Shown here piece after piece: positions 9,312 through 21,413 of a DNA stretch of 64,000 nt; position 1 is the stretch's first letter, and each line of letters starts with the position of its first letter. Under the pieces are notes generated by a model. That model was not told the DNA's origin and did no database searches. It saw only the letters and a list, made by a program, of their open reading frames with translations. The translations under genes and the position numbers were made by a program. Source of the stretch: Monodelphis domestica (lineage: Eukaryota; Chordata; Mammalia; Didelphimorphia; Didelphidae). The DNA lies in the NCBI RefSeq assembly GCF_027887165.1, contig NC_077235.1, positions 16,034,383 to 16,098,382 on the forward strand, in the 5' to 3' direction.

Positions 9312-10245
9312 TGTATTCTTTACTCAGAGTCTGGTGCCACGACTTTTACAGGGTATAAACCCAGGACTCTGGGGATGTTATCCCAGGGATGGCCCCTAGC
9401 CTAGATGACAAGTATAAGTGTTAAGGTCCGGGATTTTACCCACCACCAAGGAAGACCCATGGACAGCGCAATCAGGCAAAGAAAGGGCCGTTTATTGAAC
9501 TAATGCGCACTAGTGGGAACTCAGCCAAAAGAGTTCTGAGTTCCCTCCTGAAGATTCAGTCTTAAATACTTTTCAGCATGAATAACCCCCCTCCCTTCCT
9601 CATTCCAGGCCATTATCTGTTGCATGCTCTTGTTGGAAAGTTTCCGAGTTTTTTTGCACCTGGGACCTTCGTCCTGAAATTTATCTGTTAGTAGTTGGGA
9701 CCTTGGACAGGTCCCAAAGTTTTATCTGTCTGTGGCTTAGCATTTCCCTTGACTGAATATCTCAAGGCTTGGGCAATTTCCAACTCAGATCTCCTTTACA
9801 AGGAGGAAAAGTATTTGGGGATCCTCTCTACCACATGGGGGAAATCTAGGAGCATGGAAAGATGAGTGACATTGCTATAGCTAAAAGGAATTCCCTGACC
9901 GAATACAATCAAGCATAAGAAAGGTATGCTAGCAAAAGGCTAGGGTCTAAGAGAGTGGGGTGCTTATAGTGGATACTGAAGAATAGTCCTCGCCAGGTGT
10001 GGATCTTCTTGGGAAAGGGTCTCTTGATAAAATTGGGGAGACTATCTAACTACGATTGTCATTCTCCCGAGGGTCCCTCGTCAGTCTGAAACTGCTCACC
10101 TCGGATTCCCTCAGGGAGGATTCCCATGGGAACAGGGAAGAAGTACAAACTTTGGGGTCTTCAACCTACAAGCTCCTCCGAAAATCTGGGCTTCACCAGA
10201 TCCCACTAGGCCACAAGTTTGGGATTTCTAGATTCCATGTTGACA
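9312..10245 (+). mobile_element. Lt-1 LTR-like element (u2), interrupted
   Basis: Split by the antisense LTR at 9419-9800; terminus TTCCATGTTGACA ends at 10245. Confidence 0.65.
9419..9800 (-). mobile_element. Solo LTR, 382 bp, antisense (u2)
   Basis: Same length and same insertion point as in u1. The minus-strand AATAAA is at 9491-9496. Sharing a single integration site shows that it was copied with the unit. Confidence 0.7.
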
Positions 10246-10778
10246 CACCTTATTGCCGATGCTGTGAATACATCCACTGCATCAAATCAGGAAACAGTAG
10301 AATCTGTATTTGCCAATGGTGGTCTGTTAATGTAAATACAGTATCGTTTTTTTTTTTTGCTGGAAGCAGAATTGCTTGCACTTTGACCGTGATGAAAATC
10401 ATAGCACAGACTTGTAAAATCCCACGTGATTCATTGTCTGTTGTTTATCTGGTTATTTGTTGAACAGCTGTAAAAATTAAAGGACAGCAAGATGTAGAAA
10501 GTGTTCTATTGATGGACAGCACCGTGAATCCTATCTTGCAAAGACAGAGTTAAAATTTTAGAACACTCTTTTGCTCTCACACCAATCTCGCCATTCCTGA
10601 GTCTGTGGGAATATCAAAGGACCATGGCCTTCCCGGTTTTTCTATTGTCAACCTGGAATCAAGGAACCCCAAACTTGTGGCCTAGACGTATCTGGTGTAG
10701 CCTGGATTTCCGGAGGAGCTAATAGATTGGAGACTCCAAAGTTTGTACTTGTTCCCTGATCCCATGAGAATCCAGAGA
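10246..10778. other. X plus antisense Lt stub (u2)
   Basis: X spans 10246-10645. The inverted LTR end starts TGTCAACCTGG at 10646 and runs into GATA repeats. Confidence 0.65.
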
Positions 10779-11230
10779 GATAGAGACAGACAGATAGAAA
10801 GACCGATAGGCAGGCCGACTGGCAGATGGGTAGTGAGATAGGTAGGAGGGCAGATAGATGGATATAGAGATAGCACATAGAGAGACACGTAGTCAAACAC
10901 AGAAAGAGAGATAGACAGGCAGGCAGACAGACAGATCGAGAGATAAATAGATAGGAACATAGAACAAAAAGACATAGAAACAGAAACAGAATGTGAGATC
11001 GAGACATTGAAAGATTAATAGAACTACAGGATGAGGGAAGGTGAAACAAAGGGACAGACAGAGACAGATAGATGGAAGGGCATATAGAGGGAAAATGGAA
11101 TCGAGAGACAGAGAGAGACACAGAAAGTCAGGCATATCGATAGAGAGGTAGACAGGGATACACAAATATCTCTCTCTATCTGTCTCTCTGTCTCTCTATG
11201 TACCTTTCTATCTCTCTGTCTGTCGATCTG

Positions 11231-11276
<46 letters not shown>

Positions 11277-11385
11277 GATGTATCTATCGATCTATCTATG
11301 TCTTTGTGTTCCTATCGGTGTAGTTTATGTATCTATCTGCCTGCTTGTTTTTGCATGGATCACACTGTGTGTATGTCATTTGTGT
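10773..11385. repeat. GATA/GACA then TCTA/TCTG tract (u2)
   Basis: The polarity switch is near 11165. The perfect CTAT run is shorter than in u1, as expected of microsatellite slippage. Confidence 0.95.
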
Positions 11386-11395
11386 GTTTTAAAGT

Positions 11396-11690
11396 GTTGT
11401 GACATCCTGGGGAACTACAACTCCCAATGTGACCTAGTGGTAACATCCCTTTGAGTCCTGGCTTGGGATTGGTCTTGCATTGGACCAATCCTGTGTTGGG
11501 GGATGGACTTTGTCTATGGTCCCTCCTTAGCATGGGATTGGTCCATCTCAAAACCAATCCCATGAAAGGGAACTGGGCATCATCTCTTACCCAGCAGGGG
11601 ATTGGTCAAATTCAAGGCCAATCCTTCTCAGGAAATAAGAGGGAGGGAACCTTGTAGTATGCTGGGAGATATAGTCCAGTAGGCCACAAC
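11396..11690 (+). mobile_element. Element A (u2)
   Basis: 295 bp, the same length as in u1, with all three ATTGG/CCAAT dyads and both ZNF143-like arms kept. Confidence 0.75.
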
Positions 11691-11838
11691 CATTGAATAC
11701 CCACCTGATCTCTCAATGTAGAAGGAGACATAGACAGCTAGACTGACCCACAGATTATTTGATCTGTTATTCTGTCTATTCGCCTACTGGTTCTTGTGTC
11801 TGTCAGCCTGTCTGTGTTTCTTTTGTGGGTTTTCAAGT

Positions 11839-12135
11839 GTAGTGACAGCCTCGGGAACTACAAGCCCCATTGTGCCCCAGGGATCTGTACCTTTTGAGTC
11901 CTGGCTTGGGATTGGTCCGGAATTCGATCAATCCTGTCGTCGGGGAGGGACAATACCCATGGCCCCTCCTTAGCCCAGAATTGGTCCATCTCTTTAGCAA
12001 TCACGCACAGTAAAGTAGGGAGCATCATTCCTCACCAAGCCTAGGATTAGTCCAATTCAAGACCAATCCCAACCAGGAAAGATGGGGGAGGGACCCCTGG
12101 AGCACACTGGGAAATGCAGTTCTTCAGGCGACAAC
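11839..12135 (+). mobile_element. Element B (u2)
   Basis: 297 bp as in u1. The third dyad reads AGGATTAGTCC ... GACCAATCCC. Confidence 0.72.
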
Positions 12136-12468
12136 CTAAGAAGAGCAAAACTATATCTTGCTCTATATCCATGTAGACTGAGAGATGGACAAGGGGACCG
12201 ACAGACAGGACGACTGACAGACATAAGGCTTTGTTTATCTGTTTCTCTGTCTTAGTGCATTCCTGTCTATGTACCTGTCAGTCTGTCTATCTGTCTGTTC
12301 ATCAGTCCTCTCTGGGTATCTGTCTCTATATAAGTAAGTATGTGTGTTTCTGTCTATGTATGCATCTGTTTATCTCTCGATCTCCAGTGTCTGTCAATCT
12401 GTCTGTCCATTGGTCTGTCCCTCTATGGAATTCATCAATCAGTCGATCTTTCCCATTCTTCTTCTCAG

Positions 12469-12610
12469 CTGTCCACCCTAGAAAATCAGAACAAGTGGTT
12501 GCTGGCAAGCAAAGCATATGATGGTGTCCCTGTGATGTTCAGGTGGCTCAGAAGATGTATTTGGTTCAAGATTGGAGGGGGAGTGGCAGACCTCTACTTT
12601 GGCCAGTGAG
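12469..12610 (+). other. Block E (u2): exon-like sequence
   Basis: 142 bp, acceptor TTCTTCTCAG and donor GAG|GTGAGT retained. Differs from u1 by single substitutions such as CCACCC for CCACTC near its start. Confidence 0.45.
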
Positions 12611-12716
12611 GTGAGTGGCTGTGGCAGACTGCATGATGCGTCCAAACCCTTTTTCTTTGACTCTTCCATGAGGCGCTGGAAGTCTTGAATAGGAAAGCAA
12701 GGAATCAATAGCTCAG

Positions 12717-13440
12717 AGGCTAAGCTCTGAGCATTACTTCATAGGGATCTTAACCTGTTGTCCTGACATTTCCCAAAAAGGAGCATTTACTAAAGAAGAA
12801 TGGCATTTCCTCGGGCAGGCTATGAAACAAAGTGAGGCAAAAGGACACAGAGTGTTAGCCGCCATTGAGGTCCCATGCACTCTAGTGAGGATACTGCACA
12901 AACTGTGGAGAGTTGAGCTGTTCCTCACCTGCAGCCCCCACCTTTCACTGCTTCTACTCACTCTTCTTTACCCTTTGAATCAGATGGCCAAGGAGATACA
13001 CCCCTTCCTTTATGCTGCAGATGCCAAGAACCAGCCCCATGGCCTGGGGCAAGCCTCCTGCCCAAATCCCTTGTTTCTGTCCTCACTGCTGTCAAATGAT
13101 AGCTAAACCCCAGCATGGAGGCATGCTGTGTTGCCTTCCTCCCAAGGAGCAGATTTTGTACGCAAGCTCTCCCACCTTGGCTGCCTCCTGACCACAGTCA
13201 ACATGACTTTCACATCAATAAAATGTCCCCTTTTCTTTTGAAGCCATGTTTCAGAGTCTTGCATTCTTACGATGATATAACTCCGAGCTCCAGTGGAGCA
13301 TCTATGAACCCCACAACAATCATTCCAGGTGCCATTCAACAAAATGATGTCGTCTCCTCAGGGAGAAAACTGACACCTGAGACCAAGGAAGAAATGCAAA
13401 ATCTTGAAACAGCTGGAGAATTGATCCTTCTCAAACTGTT
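12717..13440 (+). other. Module S of u3
   Basis: The 94-codon frame is at 12822-13106 and AATAAA at 13217-13222. The AGACCAGAAACTAAGTCTGG stretch present in u1/u2 after AGCTGG is deleted, altering the second frame's end. Confidence 0.45.
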
Positions 13441-13444
13441 CTAG

Positions 13445-14325
13445 CCAGCCTTTTATTGATTTCTTCATTCAGAAATTGTCTTCTTTTATTGCTTTTATGA
13501 TTTTATTTAGTCACTTTAGCACATTATTTCTCCTCGGTGACAAGAATCATATTCTTTCAATCCTTCCCCTGCCCTACCCTTCCCATAGTCGAGGGGAATT
13601 CCACTGGGTATGACATGTGTCCTTCAGGAGAACCTCTTTTCTTGTTGTTGATGTTTGCACTAGGATGTTCATTTAGAGTCTATATCCCCAGCCTTAACAC
13701 CCTGGACCCTTGTAATCTAGCAGTTGTTTTTCTTGGGTGTTTCTACTCCCACAGTTTTCCTTGTGAATGTGGATAGTGTTCTTTCTCATCCATTCTGCCG
13801 GGTGATTTAGGATGATTGCATTGACACTAATGAAGAAGTCCATTCCATTCCATTCCTTTGTACCACGGTGCATCCATCTATATGTACAATGTTCTCCTGG
13901 TTCTACTTTTCTCACTCTGCATCCATTCCTGGAGGTCTTTCCAGTTCCTGTGGAATTCCACCAGTTTATTATTCCTTTGAGCACTATATTATTTCAGCAC
14001 CCACAGGTACCCCAATTTGTTCAGCCATTCCCCAGTTGAAGGGTATCCCCTCCTTTTCCAATTTTTGGCCACTCCAAAGAGAGCAGCTATCAATATTCTT
14101 GGTCAAGCCTTTTTCCTTATTATGGGTATGTGGTAGAAACCCTGCAGTGCTATGGCTGGATCAAAAGGCAGACCATTTTGTAGCACCCTCTGGGCAGAGT
14201 TCCAAATTGCCCTTTAGAATGGTTGGATCAATTCACCACTCCAGCAACAATGCCTTCACATCCAGACTTTGCCTCATCCCCTCAAGCATTCATTATATTC
14301 CCTTGCTGTCATGTTAGCCAATCTG
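13445..14325 (-). mobile_element. LINE-1 ORF2/3'UTR fragment (u3)
   Basis: Same extent as in u1. A minus-strand frame at 13984-13694 includes FFISVNAIILNHPAE, the tail of ORF2 beyond the WYLLVLEYYG-type block. Confidence 0.85.
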
Positions 14326-14780
14326 TGTAGCCTCCATTTTCAAGAGGAGACACATTCTCATTGATACTTTGCATCAGAGTTACACCATTATTGGATAGAT
14401 TCAAACTTTGAAACACCAGGCAGAGCCACCTATTAGTTGTTCGGGATTGGCAGAGGTACTGCTTACTCAAATGACAAAAAGGGGTCCCAGTACTGATGTT
14501 CGTCTAAACCCAATAGCAGGAATGCAAGTTGCAATGTTCCATTCACTGTATCGGTCTTGGCCATTAAATTTTTCAAATGTGCTAGGTAAAATGGAGAATC
14601 CTCTTCCTAGTGCTAGAATCTTTCAAACTGTGAATTTCTCTATAATTGTTCTTTCAAAAGTAACATCCTTGAACCTGTTAACTTTGAAATAATGCCGAGC
14701 TATCAATTAGTCATAAAAACCCAAGTCTTTAACCACAATTTCACCTTTAATACAATATTGAAATTCAAATTTAAAAGTTT
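14326..14780 (+). other. Module M and Lt 5' stub (u3)
   Basis: The M frame is open at 14408-14692. The Lt start TGTTAACTTTG lies at 14676. Confidence 0.5.
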
Positions 14781-14799
14781 TACACACACACACACACAC
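14781..14799. repeat. Fused (CA)n microsatellite of u3 (short)
   Basis: Only about nine CA units, the shortest of the fused repeats. Confidence 0.9.
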
Positions 14800-15911
14800 T
14801 GTAATCTGAAAAAATTAACCCTAACTCTTTGAAAACAAATACCAGCTTGATAAAAATGTGAAATGACTGCATACAAATAAACATGTTAATACCTCGAGGA
14901 AAATGCCTCTCATTAGCAATACTCAATATTGCCTGCACTTGATATACACGATTTCACACATTACTCCTACCAAAAGGTGGGAAGAAAATATTAGACTGTA
15001 AAGTCAAGAATTTCTGGTCTTCCTTTGGTCTTCTGCTCTATAATCCCCAGTACAGATGACCAGCTCCTGCCCTTGTCTCTAGATTTTCAGAGGAATGAAC
15101 TGTTGTAATACATCTTGATAGACATTATTTGCTAACGTTTCTATCACCTGCAAGTAGAAGAAATCCATTAGACATACGGTATAGCCCAAACCGCACGGAA
15201 CATTGAGAAGAAACGGAGAACTCAAGTTCTTCAGCTTCTTTGAGAAGCTCTTTCATACATCAAATTTGATAACTCTTTAGACCCTAAGCCCTGACGTTTA
15301 AATTCATGCAGAAACTTTCTCTATCATAGCAGCCTTAAAACACTTACTGAGATGCAGTAGTGAACACTCTGGCTCTCACACTCCAACTCAAGCTTCCCAT
15401 TCAACGCTTTCAGCCAAACATACATGCTTGTCACCTATACTCTCCTCGCTCTTCCTTCTACTAGAAATATTACTTCACTCACATACACAGATACCAACAG
15501 TCAGTCACACACAAACTTTAGTCACTTATGGAGCATGTGGTCAGTTTGAATTGGGCACCATTTTGGTCAACTTACCTTGGAACCAGATTTGATTAATGTT
15601 CCATACAGTTTCCAACATTCCCAGGTATGTGGTCCATCATATATCATATATGTAACTATATCCTTATATGAGTATGAACTTGGAAGTTGTCCCACTGGGG
15701 TGTACACTGGGGAATGCACCGAAATGCAATTGACTATTTGGTTCCTGAAATAAAAGTGTTTCCTTTGCCAAGAGTTTGGCTGACCTAACCAAACCCACCC
15801 AGCTGATTCCTGACTGAACTCAATGGGTTCTTGTATGTACCTCACATCTAATGGTCAAACTAACTGGAGGTTTAGGCAGCCATAACTCGGGCATCCTAAC
15901 TGGCTCGCCAT
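14800..15911 (+). other. Module Q of u3 (full length)
   Basis: Left half like u1/u2; right half retains the ATATATCATATATGTAAC stretch lost from u1/u2. No gene seen. Confidence 0.7.
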
Positions 15912-16545
15912 TTCTTAACTTGGAAATACCACAGATCTGTCAAATAGTCTGAAAAATCACGTCTTGAATCAGGATTGGGATAAATCCCATAGTGTATTCT
16001 TTTCTCAGAGGGTGGCGACACAATTTTTATAGGGCATAAACCCTGGACTCTGGGGATGTTATCCCTGGGCGGGCCACTAGGCTAGGTGAGAACTCCAAGG
16101 AACAAAAGAATTTGGGGAAGCTCTCTACCATTTTCGGGAAATCCAGGAACAGGGTAGGATGAGTGACAATGCTGTAGCTACAAAGGAAATCCCTGACAGG
16201 ATACAATCAAGCTTAGGAAAGGAATCCTAGCCAAAGGCTAGGGTCTAAGATAGGGGGATGCTTACAGTGGATACTGAAGAATGGTCCCTGCCAGGTGTGG
16301 ATATTCTTGTGAAAGATACTCTTGAAGAGATAGGGGAGACTACTTAACTAGGATTGTCATTCACATGACAGTCCCCCACTCAGTCTGAAACTACACACCT
16401 GGGATATCCTTCAGGATGGATTCCCATGGCAACAGGGATCAAGTACAATCTTTGAGGTCTCCAACCTACAAGCTCCTCCTGAAACCTGGGCTTCACCAGA
16501 TCCCACTAGGTCACAAGTTTGGGGTTTCTTGATTCCATGTTGATA
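15912..16545 (+). mobile_element. Lt-1 LTR-like element (u3)
   Basis: About 634 bp, from a decayed TTTCTTAACTTGG start to TTCCATGTTGATA. It shows the empty site for the 382-bp LTR (AACTCCAAGGAACAAAAG, near 16093). Confidence 0.65.
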
Positions 16546-16680
16546 CACTTTATTGCTAATGCTGTGAATACATTCACTGCATTCAATGAGGAAAAGCAGG
16601 AGCTGTATTTGCCAGTGGTGACCTATTAATGCAGGCAAAGTATGGTTTTTTTTTTTTGCAGGAAACAGAATTGCTTGCAG
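16546..16680 (+). other. Truncated X (u3)
   Basis: Only the first 135 bp remain, ending after a T-run and TTGCTTGCAG where GACA repeats begin. The rest of X and the antisense stub are gone. Confidence 0.65.
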
Positions 16681-17215
<535 letters not shown>

Positions 17216-17229
17216 GTGTGTTTTAAAGT

Positions 17230-17501
17230 GGTGTAACATCCTGGGGAACAACAACTCCTATTGTACCCCAGGAATCTGTCCCGTTTGAGTCCTGGCTTGG
17301 GATTGGTCTTGCATTGGACTAATACTGTGTTGGGGGATAGACTATGTCTATGGTCCCTCCTTTGCATGGGATTGGTCCATATCAAGAACAATCCCATGAA
17401 AGAAAAATGGGCATCATCTCTTGCCCAGCAGAGGATTGGTCAAATTCAAGACCAAGGGACCACTGGAGCACACTGGGAGGTGTAGTCCCGTAGGCCACAA
17501 C
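17230..17501 (+). mobile_element. Element A (u3, first copy, internally deleted)
   Basis: Shorter than other A copies: the third dyad is cut after ATTCAAGACCAA and joined directly to GGGACCACTGGAGC. Both arms remain. Confidence 0.7.
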
Positions 17502-17670
17502 CATTGAAAACCCACCTGATCTCTCTCTATGAATCTATTTAGATGGAGAGATGGCCAGCTAGACAGACAGAAGGAGAGACAGACAGATTATTTGATCTGT
17601 CATTCTGTCTATTCGCCTACTGGTTGGTACATCTGTCAGCCTGTCTGGGTTTCTTTTGTGGGTTTTCAAG

Positions 17671-17967
17671 TGTTGTGACAGCCTGGGGAACTACAAGCCC
17701 CATTGTGCGCCAGGAATCCGTCCCTTTTGAGTCCTGTCTTGAGATTGGTCCAAAATTGGACCAATCCTATGGTGGGGGCGGGAAATGCCCATGGTCCCTC
17801 CTTAGCCCAGAATTGGTCCATCTCATTCGCAATCAAGCACAGTAAGGTAGGGAGCATCATTCCTCACCCAGCCTAGGATTGGTCCAATTCAAGACCAATC
17901 CAAACCAGGAAACATGGGGGAGGGGCCCCTGGAGCACACTGGGGGATGCAGTCCCTCAGGCCACAAC
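17671..17967 (+). mobile_element. Element B (u3, first copy)
   Basis: Full-length. The first dyad reads GAGATTGGTCC ... GGACCAATCC, better preserved than in u1. Confidence 0.72.
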
Positions 17968-18098
17968 CTAAGAAGAGCAAAGCTATCTCTAACTCTATAT
18001 CCATGTAGACTGAGAGATGGACAAGGGTGTCTTTGTGTGCTCTTATGTGTCTATTTATGTATCTATGCATCTGTGTATCTCTCTATGTATCTAATTAC
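17968..18098. repeat. B downstream flank and short TCTA/TATG remnant (u3)
   Basis: The AAGAAGAGCAAAGC sequence that follows every B, then tetranucleotides into which Lt-2 is placed. Block E does not follow this B copy. Confidence 0.6.
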
Positions 18099-18794
18099 TG
18101 GTGACTTGTAAAAACACAAAACTACTAAATAGTCAGAGAACTCACTCTTTAGTCAAGGAAATGGGGGTCAATGTGACTGTAGAGCTCTGGACAGAGGTAG
18201 GAGCCTCAAGGCTCCAGAGAGCCCCAGGACTGAACTCTGGTGGCTCTGGACACTGACCCCTGGGAAAGGCAATAGCACCTGATTGGACAGTTTAAAGAAG
18301 AAAAGAATTTGGGGAACTTCTCCACCATTTTGGGGAAACCCAAGGGCAGGGAAAGATGATTGACTTTGCTCTAGCTACACAGAAAATGGGAGTGTTCAAA
18401 CTCTACTGACAACATCCACTGAAGCTTGGGAAAAGAATCACAGCTTGAGGAGAGGGTGTAAGGGAAAGGGCTGCTGACAGTGGAGACTAAAGATGATTCC
18501 TGATCAGGTGGGGATTTACTTTGGAAAAGATCTCTGATCCCACAGGGGAGACAACCTAAAACAAAGAGGGTCCTGAGCATCTGCTTTGTCCCAATCAAGT
18601 AGAACTGGTATTCACTTGTGGCTCCATTATTTAATCTGAAACTGCTAGGCTATGGTTTCCTTCTTCGTGGATTCTCACAGAAAGAAGGAGCAAGTACAAA
18701 CTTTGAGTCTTCAATTTAGAAGCTAGTCCTAACTTTGGGCTACATCTGATCTTACTCTGCTACAAGTTTGAGGTTTCTATATTCCATGTTGACA
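18099..18794 (+). mobile_element. Lt-2 LTR-like element (u3)
   Basis: 696 bp, TG...CA ends (TGGTGACTTG ... CCATGTTGACA). Its 3' half is alignable with Lt-1 (AACAAGTACAA-type and CATGTTGACA regions) but its middle is distinct. It is flanked on both sides by TCTA-type repeats. No canonical AATAAA was noticed, and no ORF. Confidence 0.65.
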
Positions 18795-18896
18795 CTCTGT
18801 CTATCTATCTATGTGTCTGTATATATATGTATTTCTTTCTCTGTGATTGTCCTTAAGTCCATGTCTGTTCCTTGTTCGGTTTCTCTCTCTCTCTCA

Positions 18897-18973
<77 letters not shown>

Positions 18974-20065
18974 TATCTGTGTGCTGTCTATCAATATATC
19001 TATATTTTCTGTGTATCTCTTTCTGCTATCTATGTATCTATCTGCCTGTCTGTATGTGTATCTATCCATCTGTCTGCCAGCCAGTCCCTTCTGGTTATCT
19101 CTATGTATGTTACTATGTATGTATGTATCTATTTGCTTCTCTTAGTTCTTCTCTTTCTGTGCATCTATTTGTCTGTGTGTCTGTCAGTTTTTTCTCTACA
19201 GAAATAGATAGCTATTTGTAAGAGAGGAATAGAGAGAGAGAGAGAGAAACAGAGAGACAGACAGAGAGAAAAACAGAGAGAGGAAAAGCAACAAATATGC
19301 CGATTGATAAATGGACAGGTTGATAGAGTGATAGAGATATACAGAGACACACAGATGGAATGAGATAGATTGATTGATTGATAGATGAATAGATAAATAG
19401 ATAGACAGACACACAAACAGTGATATAGAGATAGAGTTAGATATAATGACATTTAGACAGAAAGGTAGACTGAGGTATCGATATATTAATAGACAGAGAG
19501 AATGATGGATAGCAACACAGAGGGTTAGACACACATAGAGAGACAGAGAGAGTAAAGCAGATCGATACATAGACATAAACAGTCAAATATCTAGAGAGAT
19601 AGACTTGGGTGGACAGATTCAAAAAGAGAGAGATAGACAAAAAGATCACTAGGTTGATATGAATAGAAGGAAAGAGAAAAAGACTACCAGACAGAGACAG
19701 ATTGATGGACGAAAAGACAGGACAGAGCGACAGACAGATACACAAATGAACAGAAAGACTGACAGACAGATTAGTTTCTCTGTCATTCTGTATATCTGCC
19801 TTCCTTTCTGTGTATCTACAAGTCTGTCTCACTGGATGTGCATCTGTTTGTCTATATATCCTGATTTTTGTATCTGTCTATCTCTCTGTCTCTATCTGTC
19901 TCTCTGTCTCTCTATGTATCTGTCTATCTATATGTCTGTCGATCTGTCTGTCTTTCTACTTATATATCTATCGATCTATCTATGTCTTTGTGTTCCTGTT
20001 GGTGTAGTTTATGTATCTATCTGCCTGCTTGTTTTGGCATGGTTCACACTGTGTGTATGTCATTT
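18795..20065. repeat. Long TCTA / TC / TA / GATA / TCTA complex (u3)
   Basis: TCTA to about 18880, pure (TC)n to 18940, (TA)n at 18941-18970, TCTA to 19195, GATA/GAGA-rich 19200-19765, then TCTA/TCTG to the A element. Two polarity reversals occur. Overlapping ORFs of up to 159 codons are repeat artefacts. Confidence 0.95.
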
Positions 20066-20079
20066 GTGTGTTTTAAAGT

Positions 20080-20374
20080 GTTGTGACATCCTGGGGAACT
20101 ACAATTCCCAATGTGACCAGGTGGTCACAGCCCTTTGAGTCCCGGCTTCTGATTGGTCTTGTATTGGACCAATCCTGTGTTGGGGGATGGACTATGTCTA
20201 TGGTCCCTCCTTAGCATGGGATTGGTCCATATCAAGACCAATCCTATGAAAGGAAAATGGGCATCATCTCTTGCCCAGCAGAGGATTGGTCAAATTCAAG
20301 ACCAATTCTTCACGGGAAATAAGAAGGAGGGAACCCTGGAGCATGCTGGGAGATATAGTCCCGTAGGCCACAAC
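20080..20374 (+). mobile_element. Element A (u3, second copy)
   Basis: 295 bp, three dyads, arms GTTGTGACATCCTGGGGAAC and GGCCACAAC. Confidence 0.75.
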
Positions 20375-20534
20375 CACTGAACACCCACCGGATCTCTCTA
20401 TGTAGACGGAGACATGGACAGCTAGACAGACAGAAGAAGTGACACACAGATTATTTGATATGTTATTCTGTCTATTCTCCTACTGGTTGGTACGTCTGTC
20501 AGCCTGTCTGTGTTTCTTTTGTGGTTTTTCAAGT

Positions 20535-20830
20535 GTTGTGATATCCTTGGGAACTACAAGCCCCATTGTGCCCCAGGAATCTGTACCTTTTGAGTCCTGG
20601 CTTGGAATTGGTCCGGAATTCGACCAATTCCGTGGTGGGGGAGGGACAATACCCATGGCCCCTCCTTAGCCCAGAATTGGTCCATCTCTTTAGCAATCAC
20701 GCACAGTAAAGTAGGGAGCATCATTCCTCACCCAGCCTAGGATTAGTCCAATTCAAGACCAATCCCAACCAGGAAAGATGGGGGAGGGACCCCTGGAGCA
20801 CACTGGGAAATGCAGTTCCTCAGGCCACAA
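20535..20830 (+). mobile_element. Element B (u3, second copy)
   Basis: The first dyad reads GGAATTGGTCCGG ... CGACCAATTCC, a nearly symmetric palindrome centred on GGAATTC. Confidence 0.72.
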
Positions 20831-20889
20831 TCTAAGAAGAGCAAAGCTATATCTAGCTCTATACCCATGTAGACTGAGTGATGGACAAG

Positions 20890-21110
20890 GGGACAGACAG
20901 ACAGGAGGACTGAAAGACAGAGACTTTCGTTTTTCTGCTTTTCTGTCTTACTGCCTTCCTATCTATGGATCTGTCAGTCAATGTGTCTGTTTGCCCATCA
21001 GTCCTCTCTGGGTTTCTATCTCTACATAGGTATGTATGTATATACCTATCTATGTATGTATCTTTTTATCAATTGATCTCAAGTGTCTGTCAATCTGTCT
21101 GTTCATTGGT
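20890..21110. repeat. TCTG/TATG tract (u3)
   Basis: Degenerate tetranucleotides between B and block E. Confidence 0.8.
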
Positions 21111-21164
21111 CTATCCCTCTATCTAATTTATAAGTCACTCGATCTTTCCCATTCTACTTCTCAG

Positions 21165-21306
21165 GTGTCCACTCTAGAAAATCAGGATAAGTGGTTGCAG
21201 GCAAGCAAAGCAGGTGATGGTGTCCCAGTTGGGTTCAGATGGCTCAGAAGATGTATTTGGTTCAAGATTGGAGGGGGAGTGGCAGACCTCCACTTTAGCC
21301 AGTGAG
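21165..21306 (+). other. Block E (u3): exon-like sequence, most open copy
   Basis: Acceptor CATTCTACTTCTCAG, donor GAG|GTGAGT. Here two frames are informative. One ends at TGA 21303. The other has an ATG at 21214 and stays open to the donor (VSQLGSDGSEDVFGSRLEGE). Splicing to the acceptor at 21438-21439 would give a 133-bp intron and a TAA two codons later. Confidence 0.45.
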
Positions 21307-21413
21307 GTGAGTGGCTGTGGCAGACGGGATGATGGGTCGAAACCCTTCTTCTCAGTCTCTTCCATGAGTTGATCAAAGTCTTGAATAGGAAAGCAAGGAA
21401 TCAAGATCTTAGA

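Larger units (their letters stand above)
6376..12716 (+). repeat. Macrorepeat unit u2 (short form)
   Basis: Same modules as u1 with only scattered substitutions. Most of the 34-bp length difference comes from a shorter CTAT run at about 11230-11276. It shares with u1 alone the 382-bp antisense LTR and the Q/Lt-1 deletion. Confidence 0.95.
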
